Source: Vigna angularis
Lineage: Eukaryota > Streptophyta > Magnoliopsida > Fabales > Fabaceae
Direction of reading: 5' to 3'
Length of the DNA stretch: 64,000 bases
NCBI RefSeq assembly: GCF_016808095.1
Contig: NC_068970.1
Span: 27,510,501 to 27,574,500, forward strand
In this document: one piece after another, positions 1 to 11,734 of the stretch
Position numbering within the stretch: position 1 is the stretch's first letter
Layout of the letters: every line of letters begins with the position of its first letter
The notes under the pieces: generated by a model
Database searches by the model: none
The model's input: only the letters and a program-made list of their open reading frames with translations
Told to the model about the DNA's origin: nothing
Made by a program: the position numbers and the translations under genes

Positions 1-1387
1 TTTTTTCTAATTTTATGTTATAGTTTTAATATTCATTATACTTAATCTTGACCCTTAAGTAGTGATGTTTAAGTACATGACATAGAAATTACAAGAAACA
101 TTAAGTTTGTGAGGAATTTACTTAGTTAGCATGATAGAAAAATAAATCCAACAATTTTCCTTTTTCACAAACTATGCAAAAAAAAAAAGTTTTATTTCTT
201 TCCTTGTTTTCTCCCACTTTTTCAATCTTATGCACCCATGGTAAAAAATATATAATTGCAACAAGTAACCTACTTAATCAAAATATTTGTTTTCCAATTT
301 TAATACAATACTAGCTTCTCCACATATATTACCGACCATAAATGATATTGTTGAATTCAATCAAATAAACATCCAATATCACAGCATTACAGAAAAAGAG
401 AGACTAATTATACCTAAACAAACATTTTCAAACAAACCATTTTAATCAACATATTTTAAAGAAAATTCTAACAAATACAATTCATTAATATTAACAATGT
501 AACTTTAAAATGAAAATGATATTTAATTTTCATAATAAATTTATAATGTCATAATGTTTTCCAATACTCTTTATAATCTTAATATACTTTTTAAATACTA
601 TTTTTCTAATTAATCATGAATTTATAAATTTATTAACAATGAAAAGAGCGTAAAAACCGTAATGACGTAGAATTGATTCTGCGTCAAAAGATGTAGAATT
701 CATTCTGCGTCAAAAGAGCGTAAAAACCGTAATCTGAATCCCTATGACTTTGACATAATATCTTCGTGCACTTTTCGCGAATGTCCTTTCTGACATTATC
801 GCCAACCTTTCTTTTGTACTTTCACATCTATCACTATTACCCAACTTTTAGAAACTTCTTAAATTTTAAAATCAATACTTCCAATTTCAAAATAATGACA
901 ATAATATTATTATTTATATTACTTAAATTGTTTCAAATTTATCATTTTTTTCTTTTAAAATTACTTTGTTTGATTGAGTTTGATAAGACGAAAAAACACA
1001 CAACAATGAAATTAAGATTAGATATTTTGTAAGAAAAGAAAAGATACATAACTTATAAAAAAAACTCCGGAGCAACTCATAGAATTATATTTTATTTATT
1101 TCTACTCATTTTTTTACATTCTCTCTTCTTTATTTTTTTAAATTAAATATATTTACTTGGAGATATTAAAATTTATTGAAAATTTAAGTTAATTAAACAT
1201 GAAATTGAGTTGGATTAGATTCAAACAATTCATTTTCTAATTGAGATTAAAATAAGATGATTTACTTAATTTATAAATTAAATGAATCTAAGTCATTTCG
1301 CATACATATGTTAAGTTAATTCTTAGTAAATTTTCAATAACAGGGTAGTTTGACCTGTAATTTACAAAAATGGAATAATTATTTTTT
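1..1387. other. AT-rich intergenic DNA
   Basis: No gene is recognised. The stretch is strongly AT-rich, and short open frames here (for example 766-1032) have low-complexity Phe/Ile/Leu/Asn-rich translations typical of random AT-rich DNA. The only structure seen is a short dyad-containing repeat at 640-740, listed separately. Confidence 0.6.
642..735. repeat. short dyad repeat flanked by a direct repeat
   Basis: The words AGAGCGTAAAAACCGTAAT occur twice, near 645 and 714. Between them lie two imperfect palindromes built from GACGTAGAAT and ATTCTGCGTC. The layout resembles subterminal or terminal debris of a small DNA transposon, but no target duplication was found, so the family is unknown. 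Confidence 0.5.
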
Positions 1388-1912
1388 GGTTTAATAGCCT
1401 ATTTTATTCCAGTTTTGTTAAATAATGTCAATTTAGTTCCTTATTTTAAAAGTGTTTGAAATTAATCATCGCTTAATAAATTTTGTGTCAACATCGTCCC
1501 TTCCGTATTTTGTGTCAATATCGTCCCTTCCGTTAAATATCACAAACGGCGTTAAGCTTTTCTTTCTCTCTCTTCTGCTTTTATGTGGAATTCAGCCTTT
1601 TGTCAGTGTTTGTACTATTAATTACGTGAGTCCCTCACCTAAAAGTGAACCTTCAAAGATGGTTTAAATCGCAATGGGACGCACCCGAAAAATTTCTCTT
1701 AAAAAAGACCATGTGAATTTTTTATTACTGATTGTACCACTAAATATTTAATAAAACCTTTAAAGGAAAAAGTAAGACTCTCAACACTTTTATTAAACCT
1801 CATTATTCCTTAATTACATCATGGGTCCCATACTCAATCAAAGTTTCAATGCAAATTTTCACTCCTTCCTCACCCGTATATGTTGCATTCAGGAAGTTCT
1901 TCACCGTGAATA

Positions 1913-2344
1913 TGTTGTAATAATGTTAGATTATTGCAAAAGAAAACGTTGGATTGCAACTGTCAAAACTTTAATTGCCAACAACGTTCAAATTCTTTTT
2001 CTTAAATGTTCCAACAGTAAAGTATTTAATGATTTTTATTTTCTTTTATTGATTTTATTCTCCCTTAGCTTTATAAATAGAGAGTTCTTCCTCCATTCCA
2101 AAACACACCAAAAAGAAATCTTCTCTCATTTTCCTTTCTTCTTTTCCTCTTCTAAAATTATTCTGGGTTATTTTATACTTTATTTAGAGATCCTTGCTAG
2201 TTCTGAGATCCTCAGAGATATTCTAGGAAGTTCCTGTTGTATCTTGAGGGATTTGTGCAATACACTGCAGATAAGTCCTTAAGGACAGTGAATTTACACG
2301 CCTCAGAAAATATTGTTCGTGATTATGTCAGCTTTTATACAACA
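1913..2344 (+). repeat. copia 5' LTR
   Basis: 432-bp direct repeat matching 4316-4747 with only scattered base changes. A TATA-like TTTATAAATAGAGAG lies near 2070, as expected for an LTR promoter. An open frame crossing this LTR is not considered a gene. Confidence 0.85.
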
Positions 2345-2785
2345 ATCTTAAGGACTTATGGCTGACATCAACTACTCAATCCCGGAAGATCAAAACTTTG
2401 TTTTCAGAATTCAGACGTTATTTGCGAAACCCATAACTTTCGGAGGCTGCCAAGGTGCTCGCAGCAACGATGGCTTCTGATCGCATTTGTAAGGATTGCG
2501 GTTGAGGACGAAGAAGATGATGTACTTGAGTAAATTTTCGTATACTTTACCTACAAAGAGAAAATCACAACCAGGTATTTTCTCGTTTACCAATCTTAAA
2601 TATTTTAAAATTGTGGGGGTGTAGGTAATTTTACTTAATTACTCGGAAAAATAAATTTTGGTTTTTCACCTAATGGTATTGATAGTATTCTAAATTTGAA
2701 AATGGTGATTGTATCATTATATGTTTGTATGTGGATGACATGTTAAAATTTTGGTACATGCAATGAGATTGTCGTTAGAACTAAA

Positions 2786-3463
2786 TTGTTTATACGATCA
2801 ATCTTTGACATGAAAGACATGGGTGAAGCCAATGTGTTTTTAGGTATTAGAATCATAAGGAAGGGATATAGTATATTACTATCTCAAGAACAATACATTG
2901 AGAAACTTCTTAAGAAGTTTGAGTTTTATGACATAAAACCAGTTAGTACCCCTTATGATGCTAATTCTAAATTAATGAAAAATAAAGGAGAATCATTGTC
3001 TCGGCCTCAGTATGCCCAGATAATTGGGAGCTTACTACACTTGATGAGCTTTTTTAGACCTGATATTACTTATGCAATAGGTAGATTGAGTAGGTACACT
3101 CAATGTCCAAATCAAGAACATTGGGATGCACTTTCAAGGCTTATGAGATACTTAAGAGGTTCAATGGATTATGCCATTGAATATAGTGGATTTCTCGTTG
3201 TACTAGAAGGGTACAATGATGCTAACTGGATCTCTGATTCAGATGAGAAAAAATTCACTAGTAGTTATGTATTCACACTTGGGGATGGTGCGATTACATG
3301 GAGATCAGCTAGACAAACAATTATTGCAAGATCAACAATGGAATCTGAGTTTGTTGCTCTTGATATGGCTGGTAATGAGGCTGAATGGTTGAAAAACTTC
3401 TTAGCGAACATTCCAGTAGGAATGAAACCAACCCCATCAGTATCAGTACATTATGATTGCTAA
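2786..3463 (+). pseudogene. Ty1/copia reverse transcriptase C-terminus and RNase H fragment
   Basis: This frame encodes the end of the copia RVT_2 domain and the following RNase H region. Visible family landmarks are the MKDMGEANVFLGIRI segment near the start, LLHLMSFFRPDITYAIGRLS (a variant of the usual RPDI block) around residues 85-105, YNDANW, the SRQ/TI-like ARQTIIARSTMESEFVAL block near residue 185, and EAEWLKNF. Gag, protease, integrase and the catalytic YVDD part of the reverse transcriptase are missing in frame; YVDDM-like coding is still discernible just upstream near 2730. The downstream pol end (3464-3660) is frameshifted. It is a remnant and would not be active. Confidence 0.9.
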
Positions 3464-4315
3464 TCGGCAATAGCTATAGCTAAAAACAAGAATTACAATG
3501 GACAGAATAGAGACACAATTTGGTGAAACAACAACTAAAGAACTATTTCCATTGACTATGTGAAGTTAGAACAAAATCTAGCAGATCCTCTAACAAAACC
3601 CCTAGGAAGACAAATGATATTAGAAACATCGAGGGGAATGAGACTTAAGCCACTTGCAAACAAAGAAGTGATGGTAACCCAACCTTTGTGATTGGAGATC
3701 CCATGAATAAGGTTATATGGGTAAAAACAAGTCACTTGTTAGTTTTGATAGCACTAAATTGATTTTAATCAATTATGTCCATTCCTATGATGTGTGTGAA
3801 AGTGCTAGAAACTGCATTATTTAGAGGCTAAACTTTGTTATCAAAATTCTATGTGGTGAAAGAATTTTAGTTTAAACAAAGTTTTTAATGATTTTCATAT
3901 CCCTTATGGGTGGTGTATGATTTGTAGCATACACTTGATGAAATCACCTATATGAGTGTCGAGTGGGGCCGCTTGCATGAGATCTTGGCATGATCTCTAG
4001 AGCACTCATGAATACCGAGCACGTGCATGGCCTAGTAAGTGCAACACAGCGATAACAACAAGGATTGTGGGGGTGTATTATGATTGAGAAACCTCTAACA
4101 TATGTCAATTGTCTTTGGTTCATATAGCTTGCTATACCAACTACATTGTGTGTTAAGTATCTCAATCTAAAACTGGTTCATATAGCTTGTTATATCAGCT
4201 TTGATGCATTACATCCTATGAGACCTAGAATAAAAGTTTCTTATCCTTCTTTTACTATTTGAACTATTTGAGTCAAAGACCTTATTTCAACTTTCTATTA
4301 TAATAAGTGGGGGAT

Positions 4316-4747
4316 TGTTGTAATAATGTTAGATTATTGCAAAAGAAAACGTTGGATTGCAACGGTCTAAACTTTAATTGCTAACAACGTTCAAATTCTT
4401 TTTCTTAAATGTCCCAACAATAAAATATTTAATGGTTTTTATTTTTTTTTATTGATTTTATTCTCCCTTAGCTTTATAAATAGAGAGCTCTTCCTCCATT
4501 CCAAAACACACCAAAAATAAATCTTCTCTCATTTTTCTTTCTTCTTTTCCTCTTCTAAAATTATTCTGGGTTATTTTATACTCTTTTTAGAGATCCCTGC
4601 TAGTTCTGAGATCCTCAGAGATATTCTGGGAAGTTCCTATTGTATCTTGGGGGACTTGCGCAATATACCGCGGATAAGTCCTTAAGGACAGTGAATTTAC
4701 ACGCCTCAGAAAATATTGTTCGTGATTATGTCAGCTTTTATACAATA
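4316..4747 (+). repeat. copia 3' LTR
   Basis: Partner of the LTR at 1913-2344. The high identity implies a fairly recent insertion. The last bases read ATACAATA where the left copy has ATACAACA. Confidence 0.85.
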
Positions 4748-4752
4748 GAAAA

Positions 4753-6390
4753 ATCTTTATTTCTTTTCTTCCAAAATCTCGCAGCCACCCGCGTCTTTGC
4801 CTTCCAAGCCTAACTGAGACGATGGGTTGTCTCCTGCATGCAAACTCAAAACTAGTGGATGTTCAATGAAACCCAACACCCCTCTATGACCATTCTCCCC
4901 TACACTCTCTTTTAAATTCACGTTCCACCCTACCCTCTTTATTCTCTGTTCTTTCTTTTTATTTAAACCACACCTATTTCACTTTCTCCTTTCTTATAAA
5001 ACTAGTCAACCCTAACCTTATTTATTTTACAAAATCCCACTCACTCCACTACACACGTGAAGCTCTTGTAATGATCCCCTCCGTTTCGCTCCTCGTATAA
5101 AATCATGGTGCCCAAAGCAGCAACATTGATAGTTGAGTTTTTAGTTGGAAGATAAAAGAAGAAAGTGTAGAATGTGAGAGTTGGGGTAGTAATCATGATG
5201 GGAAATGATAGTCTGACAAACAAATTTTTACTTTCAACATTATTTTTTTTTCTTTTTCTTCAAATATAAAAATTTACTCTTTTATAATATCTTACTGTGG
5301 TAAGTATGTGAAATGAATGAAAATAATTGTCCCTTTATTATATAATCATATTAGAGTGAATTTTTTGAAAAACTAATACCATTATTTTGTGTGGATTTTC
5401 TGACACGTAACTTGAAATCATTTTTTGGTGTAAAAGGTATGGAAGGTTGTTGTTATACGTTAAAATGGGTACTTGGTATCTTGCTCGAGTTTTCTCTTTT
5501 CTGGGAACTTATATGCATGAATGCATGAGGGTTGGGCTGGAATATGGAGTGTTAGGGTTGAAAATTTAGTGAGTGATATGTAGGGAGTATGTAGACGTTG
5601 GGGGTGTCCTTCCTGCGCGATCACGTGGATAGGTGGAGAGGTTTGGTGTTCAAGTGGAAAGAAAGAAGGCTTGGTAACTTACTATGGGAATGGTTAGGGG
5701 GAGTAGTGACTTTTGTTGGTGTGGCGTGATGAATCCTTGCACGCACAAAGATGTAAGTTCTCCTCGGTTTGGCTTGGGATGTGCATCTGTGAGTACGAGA
5801 GGAAAAGGTGAAAGAAAGGATTGGTGGCAATGAAAGAGTGAGGTTTGCATGGAAGAAGTCGTCTTGTGGTTTTAGCTGGAGCAAAGAAAATGAGTGAGAA
5901 AGAGAAGAGAGTGGTTGAGTATGTTGGAGAAAGAGAGAGTTTGAGAGTACTGAAATGGTTACATTAGTGGAGTGGAGGGTGGTGTGAGATGTGGTTGGGT
6001 TTTAAATTGGAATTGGGTGAAAAATTGTTACTGCATGGGAGTGTTCGTTTGTTACGTAATTAGTAGATAGGGGAAGAGAGAATTTAAGAAGAATAAAAGA
6101 AATATAAAGGGAAGAAAATAAAAGAAGAGTAGAATGATTAGTAAATAAGAAAAGAAGAATGAAGGTTGCGTGAAGGAAGGTTCATACAGGGTTGTTACAG
6201 AAAAGTGGTTCTTATTTGGGTGAAATTAAAAGTGTGGGTCCCACTTTGTATATAAGAAGAAGAAGAAAAATGTTTGGTTAGATAGTACCTTTAGTAGGAA
6301 GAGTGACTGGTGATGTGACATTAAAAAGCTGGCAATTAATTTGATGCACTGAAAGTGAAAAGTCTACTGTTACAGAGGAGCAGAGTAGAG
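4753..6390. other. interior of the foldback element
   Basis: No recognised gene. Several short frames exist on both strands, but they overlap each other and lack family motifs. The part at 5440-6200 is purine-rich on the plus strand, which explains chance open frames on the minus strand. Confidence 0.5.
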
Positions 6391-6543
6391 AAAAAAAAAG
6401 TTAACACCGTTTATTCTTATTTAACGGAATGAACGACGTTGACACAAAATTTACTAAGTGAAAACCAATTTTAAGCATTTTTAAAACGAGAGACTAAATT
6501 GACATTATTAAGCAAAATTAGGGACAAAATAGACTATTAAACC

Positions 6544-8440
6544 TTAATTTTTTTTTTACAAATTTAAGATAAGTCATCATGAGTTTTGGTGACTTGCAAA
6601 TGAAAGTCGTCAGGACTCATAAAAACTTTCAATTTGAACTATAAAATCGTTAAGACTAGTAATTAGGTATCACAGGATAACTTGTCCGTATCGTAATTGG
6701 GTTTTTTTATCATTATGTTATATTATGTATGTCTTATAGTTTTTATTATCTTAAACATTTATCTTCAAAATATTGTGTAATATTAACTTTTTATCGTTAT
6801 TATTATTATTATTTTTAATTCACATGTTTATTTTTTTAAGACTACCTAATTTTTAAAATTATTCCACACTTAGTTATGTTTAAAAAAAATAAAAAAGTTC
6901 GTAAAAAAATTCATATAATTAAAGTCATAATGAGTCATGATAACTTTAGTTCACTCCAAACCAATCCTAATGACTTTAGTTTAAATTGAAAGTTGTCATG
7001 AGTCTTATAACGTTTAATGAATTTATAAAGAAGTTGTCATTACTTAAATTATCCTATTTTTATAAATTACAGAAAAACTATCCTAATTTTTTGAAAATCT
7101 ACCTTAATTTTCTCTTTTTTTTCGGTGTTGTAGATAAAATATATGTAGCCTGCTTTATATGGTTTGTACGTAAAATATAATATAATATCTTCTATAAATT
7201 CGCTTCTTTGCATCTTAAAAAAAAAATACTATAATCAATTACATCTTATTACATAATAAAGTACTTGTTATTTGTCCGTAAATATTTAAATATTCTTCAT
7301 TAAATTTTTGTATAGAAATAAAAAAGAGACATGAAATTCCAATAACGTTTATTATATCCAAGAAAAGACAAGAATTGGGGTATTGAAAAAATTTCTGCGT
7401 TAACTTTTGTTGATCGTGATATCAAGCCGACAAGGCGAGATCGGGCCAAAAGTACGTTTGCGTAAGTGAATATGTCACGTCCTTATGTGTTTGAAACGAG
7501 TATTTAAGCATAACGTTTGACCCAAATGTAAGTAAAAAAATTATGTTACTTAGATTGGGAAGAAGATAAGATCAAAGAACTAATAAAAAATATCCGATAA
7601 CACTAACACAATAGCTCCAGTGCCTATCCACCCAGCAAACAACCTCTTTTTTCTTGTTCACACGTCATCAGCTTTTGGTAATGCGAATCAAACGTTTTTT
7701 AATAATCTTTCTGTGGGCGTTATACCCTTTTTAAATCACCACTTTGTCCCATTCCTGAACTAAACCAGCACGTGAAGCATTGAGCACATTGAAAACGTGA
7801 TGAAATAAAAACGTGCTGAAATTGCAGGTTGTTGCAAGGTTCTCTGTACGTGGTACGAGAATCACCGGCACTGTCCCAGTGCGCATCACACGACAACATC
7901 TAACATCCTAGGTATGCACGCTGGGCTCCACCTCAAACTTTTGCCCCCAAAATTTTTCATTACCCAAACACATAACTGAATGTGTTCCAGTGCAGCCAAC
8001 ATCAGTTATTGTTAGAATATCCTTACCCATTCACGACACTGTCAGTTGTGACACTAAAAAAACAACACATAATGAAGACAAACTTCTCCTTTTTTTACTT
8101 TGATGAATTCAACGTTGTTATCCGAAACCCATAACAAAAACTTTCAAATTGAAAGTGACACGAGTTAACATACTAAGTGTTCTCGAAACTAGCTACAATA
8201 GATGGTAATACGCTAGAAAGAAAAGAATGTGAAAAAAGAGTTGTTACTGAAATAAAATATAGAAAAGGAACCCCTCGATTTGTTTGTACTTTGAAGCTTC
8301 CTCCGTAAAATCTAGCGGAAGAAAGATATACAGAAATATACGCAGTGGAGCTAGCTAAATGGTAATTAACAAATAATCTGGCTTATCCGAGTTGTACTAA
8401 TTTTTAAACACACACTACCAAAACTAGTAATTTTTCTTAA
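6544..8440. other. AT-rich intergenic DNA downstream of the ERF gene
   Basis: No gene is seen. A weak imperfect inverted repeat (about 6605-6655 against 6965-7015, sharing ACTTTCAATTT and its complement with GACTCAT) may be a decayed MITE. The stretch 8230-8460 is the likely 3' region of the ERF gene on the minus strand. Confidence 0.45.
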
Positions 8441-8462
8441 TTAACTGAAATGATGGAAGTCG

Positions 8463-9146
8463 TCAGGAACTAAGAGTGTTCCCGGTGGCAGAGTCGGAAG
8501 AATCTCCAGTGAAATCCATCATCATCATCAGCTGATGAAAATCAGCTTCGCCAATCCTGTCCCAGAATTCAGTATCTTTGTTTCCGAATGCCAGCGTCTC
8601 CATTTCCATGCTCTGGTTGAGATTCTCGTTCTTTATTTGTTCTTCAGCTGCAACCCTCTCTGGCTTGCTCTGCTGCATGCTTAAGGACTCATCCACTAAG
8701 GGAAAATTGAGCTTGGCCCGTGGGCCGCGGAACTCGATGGCGGCCTTGTCGTAGGCCCGGGCAGCATCCTCGGCCGTGTTGAAAGTTCCCAGCCAGACCC
8801 GTGCCGCACGGCGTGGGTCGCGAATCTCGGCCGCCCACTTACCCCATGGCCTCTGCCTAACGCCTCTGTATTTCTTCTTGACCCTCTTCTGTTTCTTTTT
8901 CTCCTCGGGGAAGAAATTGCAGCCCAAACAACCAGCGATGTTGCACTCGCGACACGTGTCCATAGTGGGCGGCGAGAAGGTGTTTCCGGCGAGAGGCTGA
9001 GAGGCGTTGGGGAGGCGGAAGTCCGGGAGGGAGACGACGTCGGAGGAAGTGGAGCCGGCGACGACGTTGGTGAGAGCGGCGACGATGACGGAGAGTTCTT
9101 GCTCAGGGGTGAGAGTGGCGGGGGAGAAGGAGGAAGAGGAAGACAT
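8463..9146 (-). CDS. ERF109: ERF109/RRTF1-like AP2/ERF transcription factor
   Basis: A 227-residue, intronless transcription factor that should act in the nucleus on GCC-box type targets. The AP2/ERF domain covers about residues 93-149 ([18 protein letters not shown], then [28 protein letters not shown]). Upstream is a Lys-rich stretch (82-92), a likely nuclear signal. Outside the domain it keeps three hallmarks of Arabidopsis ERF109 (group X): [14 protein letters not shown] near the N-terminus, a CX2CX4CX2C cluster at residues 65-76 ([13 protein letters not shown]), and an acidic C-terminal tail with LMMMMDF and GDSSDS. In Arabidopsis, ERF109/RRTF1 responds to redox stress, wounding and jasmonate; that role is inferred by homology here. 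The first ATG is used because it directly precedes the conserved N-terminal block. The coding sequence is much more GC-rich than its surroundings. Confidence 0.95.
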   Translation of the reverse strand: MSSSSSFSPATLTPEQELSVIVAALTNVVAGSTSSDVVSLPDFRLPNASQPLAGNTFSPPTMDTCRECNIAGCLGCNFFPEEKKKQKRVKKKYRGVRQRPWGKWAAEIRDPRRAARVWLGTFNTAEDAARAYDKAAIEFRGPRAKLNFPLVDESLSMQQSKPERVAAEEQIKNENLNQSMEMETLAFGNKDTEFWDRIGEADFHQLMMMMDFTGDSSDSATGNTLSS

Positions 9147-9600
9147 GGGAGTCGAAAGCAGTTGAAGAGAGTCAAATGGAGGGTGCTGGTGGTCTCTGTG
9201 TTTGGCGCGTCAAAGGATTTTTCGAACTGCAGGAAGTGAGAGGACGGGTTTGCTTATATACGGTTTGGGGGTGACGTGGCAGCTAAAGCCAGTTGTCAAC
9301 ACCGTTTTCACACGCATGTTAGTGATATTGATTTTTGATCACGTGTGTATTCCAGAAACGTGACAGATAAGATTTTGAGGGTGACGTGGGAGGGTTGTGA
9401 GTGGTGATGGACGGCCACGGTGAAAGGAGTCGCGTGGGATTGGGAAAAGTAGTAATGTGAAGTGATTGAGCAACAAAAAATGTCTGGGACGAAGGAAATG
9501 GGAGATTTCACTTCACTCACTGCTTTAAATTGGTTTGACCTGTTCTTTCGCAAACCATTAGCTGGGTGCAACTGGACTACTACGGATGTCAAACTTTCTC
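9147..9600 (-). promoter_or_regulatory. ERF109-like promoter region
   Basis: Read on the minus strand, a TATA box (core TATATAAGC, 9252-9260) lies about 105 bp before the ATG. Further upstream are an ACGT element in GCCACGTCAC (9271-9280), a perfect G-box CACGTG (9340-9345), another ACGT core near 9383, and W-box cores (TTGAC, e.g. 9535-9540 and near 9612). G-boxes and W-boxes are the known sites of MYC/bZIP and WRKY factors and suit a wound/jasmonate-inducible gene; actual use is inference. Confidence 0.6.
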
Positions 9601-9834
9601 ATGTATTTAATATTGACCGTCAACGCAAACCATCACTATTTTACATATTCTTTCTTATTTTCATTTAACTTATCCTTTAATTAATAAAATATCATTGTAC
9701 TCCATCAATAATTCCTAATTTCCTTATAATATTTCTTTAACTACTTCATCAAAATATTACATAGTTTTTCTATTTTAAATATCACACATACTATTTTATT
9801 AATCAATTTAACTATAAACGATTGCAAATACAAT

Positions 9835-9934
<100 letters not shown>

Positions 9935-11138
9935 GTTTCTTGTGCATCCCACCACATTTGTAGGTTCCATTAAATTTAACATTTTCATAAATTTTACTAT
10001 TTTTAATTAAGTTTCTATTAATTATTTATGATATATTAAGTATTTAATTTTTATATTTTTTCATAAATTGAATAATATAACTGTTATCCTGTTTTTATAT
10101 CTTGTTTACCTTTTTTAAATATTTTGAAAATTGTGAGATTCTATAATTAATATAAAATAATATTATAATTAATATAAAATAACATGTGATTTATATTATT
10201 TTTAGTGAAAATAATAAAATTTACGTATCATTTTACATTAATTATCGTATAGTTTATATTAACTAAAAAATCTTACATATAAAAAGACAATTATTGAAGA
10301 TGACAAAAAAAACAATAACCACGTCAACTAATTAAAAAAAATTAAATGATAAAAACTTAATTAAAAATCTAAAATTTTTAATACATAATAAACAAAAAAT
10401 AATATAATAATAATTAAATTTTAAATATCTAAATCTATAAGTGTATTAATATTTTAGTTAAGCCGAATTTATGTCAAAATTCATCATGTTTCATTAATCC
10501 ACCTTTATTAATTAATCAAATATTATAGTGAAAGATAAAACAAATATAATTAAGTAAAAGGTACTTCGGTTATCAATTATTCTTTTTACACGTTAATTTC
10601 ATTTAAGGTTTTTTTAGATGTTTGGTGTAAAAATGTTAATTAATAAATACTTGAAAAAACAATTCTTATTTATCTAAGAAAGTTTAGTTCATATATATGA
10701 GTTATTTCACCCGATCTAACAAGTAAATCCACATGATTATTTTAATTAAGTTTTACATAAAAAACTTAGAAAGTCAACACTAAGAGATAAATAGTATTGA
10801 CTTTGTATTTTAACATGTAGTATTGGTTTAACTTATGCAAAGATTGACACAAATCTAATGCTAATAATTTATTAGTGTCAGTTTAACTAATATGTTTTTT
10901 TTTCTAGCATATGGATCTATTTGATGTAGAGCAAATAGATTACAAAAAAATTATAGCAGTTACTAAATGAAATTTTGTATATCAGTTACTTACATTCTAT
11001 CTAACAAAATATATAAAGTTCATTGGTTAACATCATCTATATTATGACATGTTAAAGTATACCAAACACATGAGATGAACCATATATTTAATATTTTTTA
11101 ATTTTTTTTGCTAAATCCGTGTTTGATAAAAGTACTTA
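9935..11138. other. AT-rich intergenic DNA
   Basis: No gene, RNA or clear repeat recognised. Very AT-rich up to the target duplication of the CACTA element at 11139-11141. Confidence 0.6.
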
Positions 11139-11159
11139 GATCACTAGTGCAGAAAGGAC

Positions 11160-11525
11160 TTTAGACGTCCGTTCTTTTGGCTTTTTGACGTCCGACCTTC
11201 TCCCGACGTCTTTGTGGGTGACGTTACTCAGACGTCGGGGGGTCCATATCGGACGTGTGTATAGACGTCCGATGTATCAAGCCCGACGCCTATCCAGACG
11301 TCCGGTGTACACCCTGGGACGTTCATATAGACGTCCCACGTGCCCGTTTGACATCCCCAGAGACGTCCGTCTCCTCCTCCCCCGACGTCTATACAGACGT
11401 CTGCGGTGTATCACCCGACGACCACATGCCTGAATTGTTTTGTGCTAGGGGTGGGGATTGGACGTCGGTGTGTGCACTGCCAGACGTCTATAGACGTCCG
11501 ACAGTGCACTAACCGACGTCTACTG
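11160..11525. repeat. left subterminal GACGTC repeats of the CACTA element
   Basis: About a dozen or more GACGTC or near-GACGTC sites, often within AGACGTCCG, alternate in both orientations over ~360 bp. In the maize En/Spm system short subterminal motifs bind the TNPA protein; a similar docking role here is inference. Two overlapping Arg/Pro-rich open frames across this stretch are by-products of the repeat. Confidence 0.85.
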
Positions 11526-11734
11526 GGCATATTTTTTAAAAAAATTAATTTATTTTTGCAATAAAACCACACCTGAAAAGCAGAAAATTGTCCCAGAACA
11601 ATTTTGCAATAATATATACATGCGTTTCATATAAACAAAGTTCTACTTAATGTAAAATATAATCCACTACCAAAACTATCAAGATAAAACTTAAACTAAA
11701 ACTAAGCAATGTTCAACAACAAATAAAACTATCC

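Larger units (their letters stand above)
1913..4747 (+). mobile_element. Ty1/copia element, internally deleted
   Basis: Two near-identical 432-bp LTRs (1913-2344 and 4316-4747) flank only about 2.0 kb of internal DNA. LTRs begin TGTTGTAATAATG; the left ends ATACAACA, the right ATACAATA, so the terminal CA has become TA. A purine-rich tract (AAGTGGGGGAT) lies just before the right LTR. Flanking five-mers GAATA (1908-1912) and GAAAA (4748-4752) are a 4/5 match to a target duplication. No good tRNA-Met primer site follows the left LTR. The internal region keeps only the end of pol, so the element is a deletion derivative. It is inserted inside the foldback element at 1388-6543. Confidence 0.85.
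1388..6543. mobile_element. foldback Mutator-like element with long TIRs
   Basis: The left end (1388-1556) and right end (about 6395-6543) are long inverted repeats. Both begin GGTTTAATAG with CTATTTT close behind, and share AATGTCAATTTAG, AATTTTGTGTCAAC and TTCCGTTAAATA in the same order. The flanks are TTATTTTTT (1379-1387) and TTAATTTTT (6544-6552), an 8/9 match that fits a Mutator-type 9-bp target duplication but is low-complexity. The left TIR carries a ~27-bp internal duplication around 1483-1536. No transposase is visible, so the element would be non-autonomous. After removing the nested copia element it is about 2.3 kb. The interior at 4753-6390 has no recognised coding sequence. Confidence 0.65.

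Noticed and set aside
1821..2282. 153-residue plus-strand frame
   Set aside because: It crosses the border of a copia LTR and has low-complexity Phe/Leu/Ile content.
8696..9175. 159-residue frame overlapping the ERF gene on the same strand
   Set aside because: Out-of-frame shadow of the GC-rich ERF coding sequence; Pro/Ser-rich with no motif.
11185..11512. Arg/Pro-rich frames at the left CACTA end
   Set aside because: Products of the GACGTC subterminal repeat.
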